In this document: positions 1-7,794 of the stretch, piece by piece | Layout: every line of letters starts with the position of its first letter | How positions within the stretch are numbered: position 1 is the first letter of the stretch | NCBI GenBank assembly: GCA_002411105.1 | Contig: DHQX01000032.1 | Location: forward strand, 521-53,749 | Origin: Christensenella sp. UBA5327 | GTDB lineage: Bacteria; Bacillota; Clostridia; Christensenellales; Aristaeellaceae | DNA: 53,229 nt | Reading direction: 5' to 3' | The notes under the pieces: generated by a model | Database searches by the model: none | The model's input: only the letters and a program-made list of their open reading frames with translations | Told to the model about the DNA's origin: nothing | Translations under genes and position numbers: made by a program

Positions 1-2298
1 GGAGTAGGAGCCGAAGTCCTTGAGGACAAAGTAGTTGTCCGGCTTGCTGCCGCCCGCGCCAAACAGCAGGTCGTGGTAGAGCATCTGCAACAGCGCCGGG
101 TTGTCCGGGAAAAGGGTGCCGTCAATCATCTGCATCAGGGCCTTCCTGATCTCCACGTTCTGCTCAAAGATCATCATGGGTGAGTAGGTGCCCTCTTTGT
201 ACAACGCCGCCACCCGGTCAGCCTTCATGCCGAAGATGTAGACGTTCTCATGGCCCACAGCCTCGGAAATCTCCACATTGGCCCCGTCAAGGGTGCCCAT
301 GGTGACAGCGCCATTCATCATCAGCTTCATGTTGCCAGTGCCGGAGGCCTCCTTGCCGGCGGTGGAGATCTGTTCAGAGAGGTCCGCCGCCGGGATCAGC
401 GCCTCGGCAGCTGACACGTTCCAGTTCTCCACAAACAGCACCCGCAGCATCTTTTTAGCCCTGGGGTTCCGGTCAATCAGCCGGGAGAGGGCCAGGATAT
501 AGCGGATGATCATCTTGGCCTTCACATAGCCGCGGCTGGCCTTGGCGCCAAAGACGAAGAGCCGGGGAGGCATGGTGAAGTTGGGATCGTCGATGATCCT
601 GTTGTACAGCACATGGATGTGCAGGGCATTTAGCAGCTGGCGCTTATACTCATGCAGGCGCTTTACCTGCACATCAAACATGAAGGTGGGGTCAGCGGTC
701 ATGTTTTGCCGGTGGGCGAGAAACTCGCTGAACACCTCTTTGTTTTGCCGCTTGATGTTGGCAAACTGCTCCCGGAAGGCGGCGTCATCCCGGAAGGGCA
801 GCAGATCCCGCAGGCGCTCAGGGTCTGTGATCCAGCCCTCGCCGATGGACTCGGTGATGAGCCCCGCCAGCCGGGGGTTGCAGGCCATCAGCCAGCGCCT
901 GTGGGTGACGCCGTTGGTGACATAGGTGAACTTCCGGCCCATGATCCTGCCATAGTCGCCAAAGGTGTCCTTTTTGATGATCTCCCCGTGCAGGCGGCTG
1001 ACCCCATTGACCGAATAGCTCTGGGACACGCAGAGGTTGGCCATGTGCACCATGTCATAGGCCAGGATGGCCATGTGGGCGATGCGGTCCCACTCTCCGG
1101 GGAAATGGTTCCACAGCTTTTCGCACAGCCTGCGGTTAAGCTCCTCCAGGATCATGTAGATGCGGGGCAATTGGCGCTTGACCAGGTCTTCCGGCCAGCG
1201 CTCCAGCGCTTCTGACATGATGGTGTGGTTGGTGTAGGCCATGCAGCGATTGGTAATGGCCTGTGCCTCGTCCCAGCCCAGGCCATACTCGTCCATCAGC
1301 AGCCGCATGAGCTCCGGAATCGCCAGCCCCGGGTGGGTGTCGTTGATGTGGAACACCGCCTTGTCCGGCAGCAGGTGAAAATCGTGCCCAAAGCGGCGCA
1401 CGAATTCCTTCAGCGCATACTGCAGCGTGGCGCTCACCAGAAAATAGTGCTGGCACAGCCTAAGGGTCTTGCCCTCATAGTGGTTGTCCTCAGGGTAGAG
1501 AACCTTGGAGATCACCTCGGCCAGGTCGTTTTCCTTGGTGGCGGCGATATAGTCGCCATTGGAAAAAGCGCTCAGGTCCAGGCTGTGCTTGCTGCGGGCG
1601 CGCCAGGTGCGCAGGGAATTGACGCGGCCGCACTCAAAGCCCACCACCGGCATGTCATAGGGCACCGCCTCCACCACCCGGGGATCGATGAGGGTATAGG
1701 TGGAACGGCCATTCCTGATCTCGGTGGCCACGGTGCCTTCAAAGCGGATGTCAAAGACATTCTCCATGTCCGCCACTTCCCAGACGTTGCCGTTCTCCAG
1801 CCAGTTATCCGGCAGTTCCACCTGCTGGCCGCCGGTCAGTTTCTGGCGGAAGAGGCCATACTCATAGCGGATGGTGCAGCCCATGGCCGGCAGATCCAGC
1901 GTCGCCAGCGAATCCATAAAGCAGGCGGCCAGCCGCCCCAGCCCGCCGTTGCCCAGGCCGGGCTCCGGCTCCTCATAGATGACGTCCTTCCAGGACAGGC
2001 CCAATTCCGTCAGCGCCTTGGTGTAGTTCTGGGTGCACAACAGGCTCAGGGCGTTGTTAAACAGCAGCCGGCCCAGCAGAAACTCAATGGACATGTAGTA
2101 CACGCGCTTGCCGCCGGCCTTTTCATCAGCCTCCCTGGAGTCCACCCAGCGCTTCATGATCTGGTCTCTGAGGGTGGAGGCGATGGCGTAATAGATCTGA
2201 TATGGTGTGGCTTCCTCCAGGGTCTTGCCGTTGTAGCGCTGGAGTTTGCCGAGTATGGACTGTTTGATCTGGTCCTTGGAATAGGTGCAGTCTTGCAT
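1..2298 (-). CDS. glgP: Glycogen/alpha-glucan phosphorylase, 3' end cut by window
   Basis: Releases glucose-1-phosphate from alpha-1,4-glucans in the cytoplasm using pyridoxal phosphate. I translated the minus strand from the ATG at 2298-2296. The ribosome binding site (GGAGG) lies just upstream and 766 codons reach the window edge, so only the last few dozen residues of a roughly 800-residue family are missing. Clear family segments are YYMSIEFLLGR near the N terminus, LGNGGLGRLAACF, HINDTHPGLAIPELMR, and the cofactor segment EASGTGNMKLMMNGA, whose lysine is about residue 658 (codon at 325-327). It reads divergently from addB. Its promoter is an extended -10 element at 2329-2337. MalP-type maltodextrin specificity cannot be separated from GlgP by eye. 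Family assignment is very secure. Confidence 0.95.
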   Translation of the reverse strand, partial: MQDCTYSKDQIKQSILGKLQRYNGKTLEEATPYQIYYAIASTLRDQIMKRWVDSREADEKAGGKRVYYMSIEFLLGRLLFNNALSLLCTQNYTKALTELGLSWKDVIYEEPEPGLGNGGLGRLAACFMDSLATLDLPAMGCTIRYEYGLFRQKLTGGQQVELPDNWLENGNVWEVADMENVFDIRFEGTVATEIRNGRSTYTLIDPRVVEAVPYDMPVVGFECGRVNSLRTWRARSKHSLDLSAFSNGDYIAATKENDLAEVISKVLYPEDNHYEGKTLRLCQHYFLVSATLQYALKEFVRRFGHDFHLLPDKAVFHINDTHPGLAIPELMRLLMDEYGLGWDEAQAITNRCMAYTNHTIMSEALERWPEDLVKRQLPRIYMILEELNRRLCEKLWNHFPGEWDRIAHMAILAYDMVHMANLCVSQSYSVNGVSRLHGEIIKKDTFGDYGRIMGRKFTYVTNGVTHRRWLMACNPRLAGLITESIGEGWITDPERLRDLLPFRDDAAFREQFANIKRQNKEVFSEFLAHRQNMTADPTFMFDVQVKRLHEYKRQLLNALHIHVLYNRIIDDPNFTMPPRLFVFGAKASRGYVKAKMIIRYILALSRLIDRNPRAKKMLRVLFVENWNVSAAEALIPAADLSEQISTAGKEASGTGNMKLMMNGAVTMGTLDGANVEISEAVGHENVYIFGMKADRVAALYKEGTYSPMMIFEQNVEIRKALMQMIDGTLFPDNPALLQMLYHDLLFGAGGSKPDNYFVLKDFGSYS

Positions 2299-2328
2299 AG
2301 ATCCTCCTTGCAGGGCTAATCACCGCGC

Positions 2329-2357
2329 ATTATAGCATAGGCAAAATGAGGGCGCAA
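2329..2357 (-). promoter_or_regulatory. glgP promoter (extended -10)
   Basis: Minus-strand reading gives TGCTATAAT (-10 hexamer at 2329-2334) with TTGCGC at 2352-2357, spaced 17 bases. It sits about 30 bases upstream of the glgP start. The extended TGn motif compensates for the weak -35. Confidence 0.6.
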
Positions 2358-2383
2358 ACTGAACCATGTGCATGCGCATCATA

Positions 2384-2392
2384 TGGTATAAT
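2384..2392 (+). promoter_or_regulatory. addB promoter (extended -10)
   Basis: TGGTATAAT on the plus strand, 17 bases upstream of the addB start codon and back-to-back with the glgP promoter. There is no recognisable -35 hexamer, so the extended -10 is the main evidence. Transcription would give a very short leader. Confidence 0.5.
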
Positions 2393-2408
2393 GCCTCAGG
2401 AGGAATCG

Positions 2409-5400
2409 ATGATGCTGACGATTTTGGGCGGACGCCCGGGGAGCCTGTGGGGGCCTGTGGCCGCCGACATCGCGCAGGTCTACCACCAGGGCATGGAAGT
2501 GGTCCTGCTGGTGCCAGAGCAGTATACCCTAAAGGCCGAGCGGGACATGCTGGAGGCGCTGGGCGTGCCCGGCTTTTTCAGGCTGCATGTGCTGTCCCCC
2601 TCCCGGTTTGAAAGCCGGGTAGCGGACCGTCTGGGCCAGGGCGAGGGCACCCGGATTGATGAGCGGGGAAAGCTTTTGACCGTGGCCCGCAGCGCCAGGC
2701 GCCTTAAGGACCAGCTTGTTTACTATGCCGGGGTCACCGGGCAGACCGGCTTTGCCGGCAAGGTGACCCAGGCGATCACGGAGTTAAAAGGCGCGGGCCT
2801 CTCCCCAGCGCAGCTGGCGGAGGCCCAGGCCAGCCAGCAGCCCGGCAAAATGCAAGACCTGGCGCTGCTGTATGCGGAGTATGAAGCGCTTCTGGCCGGC
2901 AAATCCGCCGACCATGAGGATATCCAGCGCGAGGTGCTGGCCCGCTTTGGCGCGAGCGATCTGTTTTCAGGCGCTGCTTTTTTTGTCTACGGCTTTGACC
3001 TCATGACCGAGCCCCTCATCCGCCTGGTCACCGCCTGTGCTGCGCGGGCCTCCCGGATGGTGGTGGCCCTGGTGATGGATAGGGGCAGCGCCCCTGATGG
3101 CCGCGCCTTTGAGCCAGTGCGGCGCAGCGCCGGGCGTCTGATGGAGGCGCTCTCAGACGCGAAACTGGCCTGGGAACAGGTCTGGCAGGCGGACAGCCCC
3201 CAGCGTCCGGAGGACCTCCACCACCTGGAGCGCCACCTGCTGCGCCCGGGCCGCGCACCCTTCCCCCAGCCGCCCAAGCACATCAGCCTCTATGCCGCCC
3301 GCACGCCCCACGGGGAATTGCGCTGGGCAGCACAGCGGATTCTGGCGGCGCTTGAGGGCGGCATGGCGCCTGAGGATATCGCCGTGGCGCTGGCTGACCC
3401 CTCGGCCTATGGCCCCGTGCTGCCAGGGGTGTTCCGGGATTACCGCATCCCCCACTACCTGGCGGAGAAGGAGCCTATCCTGGGGCACACCCTGGTGCGC
3501 TGCCTGCTGTGCGCCCTGGAGTGTATCAAGCTGGGGGCCTGGCAGCAGGAGGATGTGTTTGGCTTTATCAAGTCCCCCTTCTCCCCGCTATCCTGGGATG
3601 AGGCCTGGGCGCTTGAAAACTATGCGCTGGCAACCGGCATCCATGCGGGACGCTGGACAAAGCCCTTCACCCGGGGGGAGGATGCGCAGGCCATGGAAGC
3701 CCTGCGGCAGAAGGCCTTGAGCCCCGTGATGCGCCTCAAGGAGCGCCTGGCAAAAGCCCGCAGCACCGCAGCCTCCCTGCGCGGGGTGATCGATTTTCTG
3801 GCGGAGATAGCGGCTTTTGACAAGGTGGTGGCGCTGGAAAAGGCGCTGCTGGCGCAATCCCTGCCTGATGAAGCGGTGCGCACCCGCCAGGTGTGGGACA
3901 AACTCTGCGGCCTGTTTGAGCAGATGGATGAGCTGCTGGGCGCTGAGCGCATCCCCATGAACCAGTTCCCCGGGTGGCTGGTGGCGGGGCTGTCCCAGAC
4001 ACAGCTGTCAGCCCTTCCTCCCCAGGAGCACTGCGTGCAGGTGGGCGCCCTGGGACAACTGCTGCCCGGCAGCCCGCGGATGGTGCTTGTGCTGGGGCTA
4101 AACAGCGGGGTGTTGAGCCTCACAGAAGAAACCCTGGTGAGCGATCCGGAACGGGAAGCGCTTGAAAAAGCCTTCAAGGTGCGCATGGACCTGCCCCAAA
4201 GCGACAAGGAAGCCATGCGGCTGATGGACCTGTGGAAGACGCTCAGCGCCGCAAGGGAGCAACTGCACCTAAGCTATGCCCTGTCGGATGAGGCGGGCAA
4301 GGCCCTCTCCCCCCTGAGCCAGCTGGCCCATATCCGGGGGCTGTTTCCGGGGTTGGTGGAGGAGGGCGGCGCGCTGGGCAGCCTCCGGGAGCCCCTGCCC
4401 CTGGCCCCAGTGCCGGCGCTGGATGAGCTGGCAGGGATGCTACGGGAGGGGGAATTGCCCCCCGCCTGGCAGGATGCCTGGGCATGGCTTGTGCAAAATG
4501 ACCCATATGCCCCCCTCGCCCGGTCGCTGATCGGGGCTGTGGCGGGGGATTCGCCCCGGAAACAGCTGCCGGAAGCGGAGGCCCATCAGCTCTTTTCAGC
4601 TGACACGGTGTCGGTCTCCCGGCTGGAGACCTATGCCGCCTGCCCCTTCATGCATTTTGTCACCTATGGCCTAAGGCCCCATGAGCGCAAGCTCTGGGCC
4701 CTGCGCCCGGCCGACTACGGCAGCTTCTGCCACCAGGCCATGGAGGGCTATGGCCGCCGGGCGGCAGATATCCCCGGCTGGCCCCATGTTCCGGATGAAC
4801 AGGTCAAGGCCCTGATGACAGCCGCCCTGCTGCCCCTGATGGAGGATTGGGAGCAGACCCCCTTCTGCGACACCGCCCGGGCCAGGCACACCTCCCAAAG
4901 CTACCTCAGGGTGTGCCACAACATGGCCCAGGTGATCACCCAGGCCGCCAGGGTGTCCGCCTTCAGCCCAGTGGGCTTTGAGCTGCGCTTTGGCGAGGGA
5001 GGACAGCTGCCCCCGGTGGTGCTCCCGCTTCCCGACGGGGGAAGCCTGCGGCTCAAAGGCGTGATTGACCGCGCGGACATGGCGGTGCATGAGGGGCAAA
5101 GGTTTCTGCGCGTCATCGACTATAAAACCGGGCGCAACCAGCTGGATGCGGCCGAGGTGCAGGCGGGCAGCCAATTGGCGCTGCTGCTCTACCTCCATGC
5201 CGCCAAAAACCAGGGCGACCGGCTTGTGCCAGCCGGCGCCTTTTACCAGCTGCTGGATGACCCGGTGATGCGGGCTGACAGCGCCGGCGAAGCGCGGAAG
5301 AAGGCTCTGGCGGCGCTGCGCCTCAGCGGTGTGATGCTGGCTGACAGCGCAGTCATCCGCCTGATGGACCAGGCGGAGCCGCCCTATTCCCTCATGAAGC

Positions 5401-5675
5401 TCACCAAAAAAGATGGCCAGGTGATGGACAAGGACTTTCTCCTCAGTCCGGGCGCCATGGACCGCCTCATCAGCCTGGCCGCAGACACCGCCCAAGGCCT
5501 CTCCGGCAAAATCCTCTCCGGCCGCATCGACCGCTCCCCCCTGGTAAACGCCCGCCGCCGCGCGGCCTGCGACTATTGCCGTTTCCAGGGCATCTGCCGG
5601 CTGGACAGCCTGCACACCGAGCAGGCCAAGCGGGTGCTGGGCAAGGTGACGTTCGGGGATTTGGCGCGCGGCTAA
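2409..5675 (+). CDS. addB: AddB-type subunit of AddAB helicase-nuclease
   Basis: Second subunit of the AddAB recombination-repair helicase/nuclease, which resects double-strand breaks. The protein is 1088 residues from the ATG at 2409 (AGGAGG at 2398-2403), close to the usual 1150. The C-terminal nuclease shows LKGVIDRAD and VIDYKTGRNQ, the PD-(D/E)XK motifs. Cysteines at about 745, 1054, 1057 and 1063 (ACPFM, then CDYCRFQGIC) form the AddB iron-sulfur clasp. The N terminus aligns with the inactivated helicase half, but the usual Walker A (GRxGSGKT) reads GGRPGSLWG, lacking the Lys-Thr. A terminator follows directly and no addA partner is in the window, although addB and addA are normally adjacent. 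AddB is secure; the lost Walker A is read directly. Confidence 0.92.
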   Translation: MMLTILGGRPGSLWGPVAADIAQVYHQGMEVVLLVPEQYTLKAERDMLEALGVPGFFRLHVLSPSRFESRVADRLGQGEGTRIDERGKLLTVARSARRLKDQLVYYAGVTGQTGFAGKVTQAITELKGAGLSPAQLAEAQASQQPGKMQDLALLYAEYEALLAGKSADHEDIQREVLARFGASDLFSGAAFFVYGFDLMTEPLIRLVTACAARASRMVVALVMDRGSAPDGRAFEPVRRSAGRLMEALSDAKLAWEQVWQADSPQRPEDLHHLERHLLRPGRAPFPQPPKHISLYAARTPHGELRWAAQRILAALEGGMAPEDIAVALADPSAYGPVLPGVFRDYRIPHYLAEKEPILGHTLVRCLLCALECIKLGAWQQEDVFGFIKSPFSPLSWDEAWALENYALATGIHAGRWTKPFTRGEDAQAMEALRQKALSPVMRLKERLAKARSTAASLRGVIDFLAEIAAFDKVVALEKALLAQSLPDEAVRTRQVWDKLCGLFEQMDELLGAERIPMNQFPGWLVAGLSQTQLSALPPQEHCVQVGALGQLLPGSPRMVLVLGLNSGVLSLTEETLVSDPEREALEKAFKVRMDLPQSDKEAMRLMDLWKTLSAAREQLHLSYALSDEAGKALSPLSQLAHIRGLFPGLVEEGGALGSLREPLPLAPVPALDELAGMLREGELPPAWQDAWAWLVQNDPYAPLARSLIGAVAGDSPRKQLPEAEAHQLFSADTVSVSRLETYAACPFMHFVTYGLRPHERKLWALRPADYGSFCHQAMEGYGRRAADIPGWPHVPDEQVKALMTAALLPLMEDWEQTPFCDTARARHTSQSYLRVCHNMAQVITQAARVSAFSPVGFELRFGEGGQLPPVVLPLPDGGSLRLKGVIDRADMAVHEGQRFLRVIDYKTGRNQLDAAEVQAGSQLALLLYLHAAKNQGDRLVPAGAFYQLLDDPVMRADSAGEARKKALAALRLSGVMLADSAVIRLMDQAEPPYSLMKLTKKDGQVMDKDFLLSPGAMDRLISLAADTAQGLSGKILSGRIDRSPLVNARRRAACDYCRFQGICRLDSLHTEQAKRVLGKVTFGDLARG

Positions 5676-5693
5676 GTTTGATGATCAATAGCC

Positions 5694-5736
5694 AAAAAGG
5701 CTGCCGCATCCCTATGCAGCAGCCTTTTATTTTTTG
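5694..5736. terminator. Bidirectional terminator, addB / zinc operon
   Basis: Ten-base stem AAAAGGCTGC (5695-5704) with GCAGCCTTTT (5719-5728) plus an inner GCAT/ATGC stem. It is followed by a T-rich run on the plus strand and preceded by AAAAA, which gives a T-run on the minus strand. It lies between two convergent stop codons. Confidence 0.85.
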
Positions 5737-5737
5737 A

Positions 5738-6217
5738 TCAATTCTCCCGGACCTTCAGCACCTTCATGCTGTCTGCCTTCAGGCTGATGTGCTCCTGTCC
5801 GCCGACGCTGGCCATCTCAAAGCGCCCGGTCAGTTCCACCTGGCTAAACTGGGTGGGATAATCCTGGGGGTAGCGGTAGCCATCCAGGAAGAATTCCACC
5901 CCGATCTCGCAGCAGGCGGTGATATCAGCCACCACCAGGAAGTGATAGGTCAGGCCCTCCCGGGTGGGGTCGGGGATGGGCACATAGGTGCCCTTAATCT
6001 TCACGGTGGTGCCCACATATTCCTTCGGGTTATTGACCACGTTGAACATCTGGGCATAGGCCATGGTGTCGTTGAGACCCGAGAAATCCATCTGCACTAC
6101 ATCCGAGGTGGGGGCCGGCGCCTCCGCCTCGGGGGCCTGGGTGGCTGCGGGCTTATCCCCGGCGCCGCAGGCGCTCAGAAACAGGGCCAGGCCCAGCATA
6201 AGCAGCAATCTTTTCAT
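5738..6217 (-). CDS. Lipoprotein with OB-fold-like domain and Cys-Cys motif, zinc operon
   Basis: Predicted 159-residue lipoprotein: a short hydrophobic signal ends in the lipobox LSAC (Cys17), followed by an Ala/Pro/Glu-rich linker to about residue 45. The start at 6217 overlaps the permease stop codon in ATGA, which indicates translational coupling as the last gene of the zinc operon. The globular part (VGTTVKIKGTYVP, then VELTGRFE) has the strand pattern of a small OB-fold. In the middle is ADITACCEIGVEF with adjacent cysteines 102 and 103. From memory this resembles the C-terminal region of the TIGR03943/DUF1980 family, which also carries a CC motif and often accompanies metal-related permeases. 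Zinc binding or hand-over is inferred. The function is not established. Confidence 0.8.
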   Translation of the reverse strand: MKRLLLMLGLALFLSACGAGDKPAATQAPEAEAPAPTSDVVQMDFSGLNDTMAYAQMFNVVNNPKEYVGTTVKIKGTYVPIPDPTREGLTYHFLVVADITACCEIGVEFFLDGYRYPQDYPTQFSQVELTGRFEMASVGGQEHISLKADSMKVLKVREN

Positions 6218-7068
6218 CGGCGGGTCCTCCCAAGAAACAGGCCTGCCAGGCTGAAGAGCAGAAACACCGCAATATACACCACCACGATGGTGGCGCCCAC
6301 CGGCGTTCCCAGCAAAATGGACAGGATGATGCCAAGCGCCGCGCAAAACACCGACAACGCCACCGAGGCAATCACCACGGATTTGAAGCTCCTGAGCACC
6401 CGCATCACGCTGAGCGCGGGGAAGATGATCAGCGCGCTGGTGAGCAACGACCCCACCAAATCCATCGCCAACACCACCACCGTGGCCACGATCAGGGCCA
6501 CCAACAGGTTGTAAAACCGGGTGTTAAGCCCGGTGGCCGCCGCAAAGCCTTCATCAAAGGTGATGGCAAAGATACGGTTGTAAAACAGGACGAACACCGC
6601 CACCACGGTGAGGGAGAGCCCCATGCTCAGCCACACCTTGGTGGGGGTGAGGGTGAGGATGGAGGTGGAGCCAAACAGCGTCGTGCACACATCCCCGGAG
6701 ATGTTGGAGGATGAGGGCGAGAGGTTCAGCAGCAAATAGCCAATCGCCATGGCAGACACCGACATCATGGCGATGGCCGCGTCCCCCTTGATTTTGGCGT
6801 GCTGGCTGTTCCACAGCAGCACCACGGCGCAGGCCATGGTGAGCGGCAACACCAGCACCGTCTGGTTGGCCAGGCGCAGCGCCGTGGCCACTCCCATGGC
6901 GCCAAAGGCCACATGGGCCAAGCCATCCCCGATGTGGGAATAGCGCTTAAGCACCAGCACCACCCCAAGCAGGGAGGAGCACAGCGCCACCAACACCCCC
7001 ACAATCAGCGCATAGCGCACAAAGGGGAAGGTGAAATAGTGGCTTAAGGTATTAAAAATGCTGGTCAT
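6214..7068 (-). CDS. znuB: Zinc ABC transporter permease
   Basis: Integral membrane subunit of a ZnuABC/AdcABC-type metal importer (ABC-3 family, 284 residues). The ATG at 7068 overlaps the ATPase gene stop in ATGA. The sequence is almost entirely hydrophobic, with seven to nine membrane helices. Family signatures include HIGDGLAHVAFGAMGVA near residue 45, where a conserved His and Asp face the transport path, and FDEGFAAATGLNT followed by LVALIVATVVVLAMDLVGSLLTSALI. The context, with Zur upstream and a His-rich binding protein, points to zinc rather than manganese. The fold and family are secure. The metal is inferred from neighbours. Confidence 0.92.
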   Translation of the reverse strand: MTSIFNTLSHYFTFPFVRYALIVGVLVALCSSLLGVVLVLKRYSHIGDGLAHVAFGAMGVATALRLANQTVLVLPLTMACAVVLLWNSQHAKIKGDAAIAMMSVSAMAIGYLLLNLSPSSSNISGDVCTTLFGSTSILTLTPTKVWLSMGLSLTVVAVFVLFYNRIFAITFDEGFAAATGLNTRFYNLLVALIVATVVVLAMDLVGSLLTSALIIFPALSVMRVLRSFKSVVIASVALSVFCAALGIILSILLGTPVGATIVVVYIAVFLLFSLAGLFLGRTRR

Positions 7069-7775
7069 GCCTCCACCGCCTTCCGGTTGAGATATACGCG
7101 GCCAATGTCGGACTGTTCATACTCCCGGGCCGTGCCCCAGAACAGGGGCGTGTTCCCCAGGTGGAGGATGTGGGAGGCGTCCCGCAGCGCCGCCTGGGTG
7201 TCATGGGAGACCATGATGATGGTGAGGCCGGACTGGTTCAGTTCTTTGATGAGCCGGTACATTTCGTCGGTGATCTGGGGGTCAAGGCCGCTGGCCGGCT
7301 CGTCCAGCACCAGCAGCCTGTCGGTGGCGCAAAGCGCCCGGGCCAGCATCACCCGGTGCTGCTGGCCTCCGGAAAGCTCCGCAAAACAGCGCCGGGCCAG
7401 GTCATCCACCTGCAACCGGCGCATGTTCTCCGTGGCCCGCTGGCGCTGGGCCTGTCCAAAGAAAGGGCGGTGGCCAATGCGGTTGAGGCAGCCGCTGAGC
7501 ACGATCTCCCGGACGGATGCCGGGAAATCGCGCTGAGCAGCGGTCTGCTGGGGGAGATATCCGATATCCCCCCGGGTGAGGCCATCACCCAACATCACCT
7601 TGCCCGCCATGGGGGGCTTCAGGTTCAGAATGGCTTTGACGAGCGTGCTCTTACCAGAGCCGTTTTCGCCCACGATGCAGACATAATCCCCCGCCTCAAC
7701 GGTGAAGCTGACATCGGCGGATACAATCCTGCCCTCATAGCCCAGGGTGAGGCGGTCACAGGTGAGTTGTGGCAT
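7065..7775 (-). CDS. znuC: Zinc ABC transporter ATP-binding protein
   Basis: Cytoplasmic ATPase (236 residues) that powers the permease encoded next to it. Walker A is GENGSGKST at about residues 37-45, the signature motif is LSGGQQHRVMLARAL, and Walker B is RLLVLDEPASGLD followed by the switch histidine in VSHDT. The Q-loop appears as YLPQQTA. The start ATG at 7775 has an AAAGGA ribosome binding site. The gene lies between the binding-protein gene, 19 bases upstream, and the permease gene, which it overlaps by four bases. All catalytic motifs are intact. Confidence 0.95.
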   Translation of the reverse strand: MPQLTCDRLTLGYEGRIVSADVSFTVEAGDYVCIVGENGSGKSTLVKAILNLKPPMAGKVMLGDGLTRGDIGYLPQQTAAQRDFPASVREIVLSGCLNRIGHRPFFGQAQRQRATENMRRLQVDDLARRCFAELSGGQQHRVMLARALCATDRLLVLDEPASGLDPQITDEMYRLIKELNQSGLTIIMVSHDTQAALRDASHILHLGNTPLFWGTAREYEQSDIGRVYLNRKAVEA

Positions 7776-7794
7776 GGCACTATCCTTTCGGCGC

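Noticed and set aside
652..2319. Long open frames opposite glgP (187 and 364 codons)
   Set aside because: They are antisense shadows of a conserved enzyme in GC-rich DNA, and their translations are low-complexity His/Gln/Val-rich without family features.
4671..5615. 314-codon open frame opposite addB
   Set aside because: It overlaps the conserved nuclease domain of addB. The composition is typical of an antisense frame and there is no ribosome binding site.
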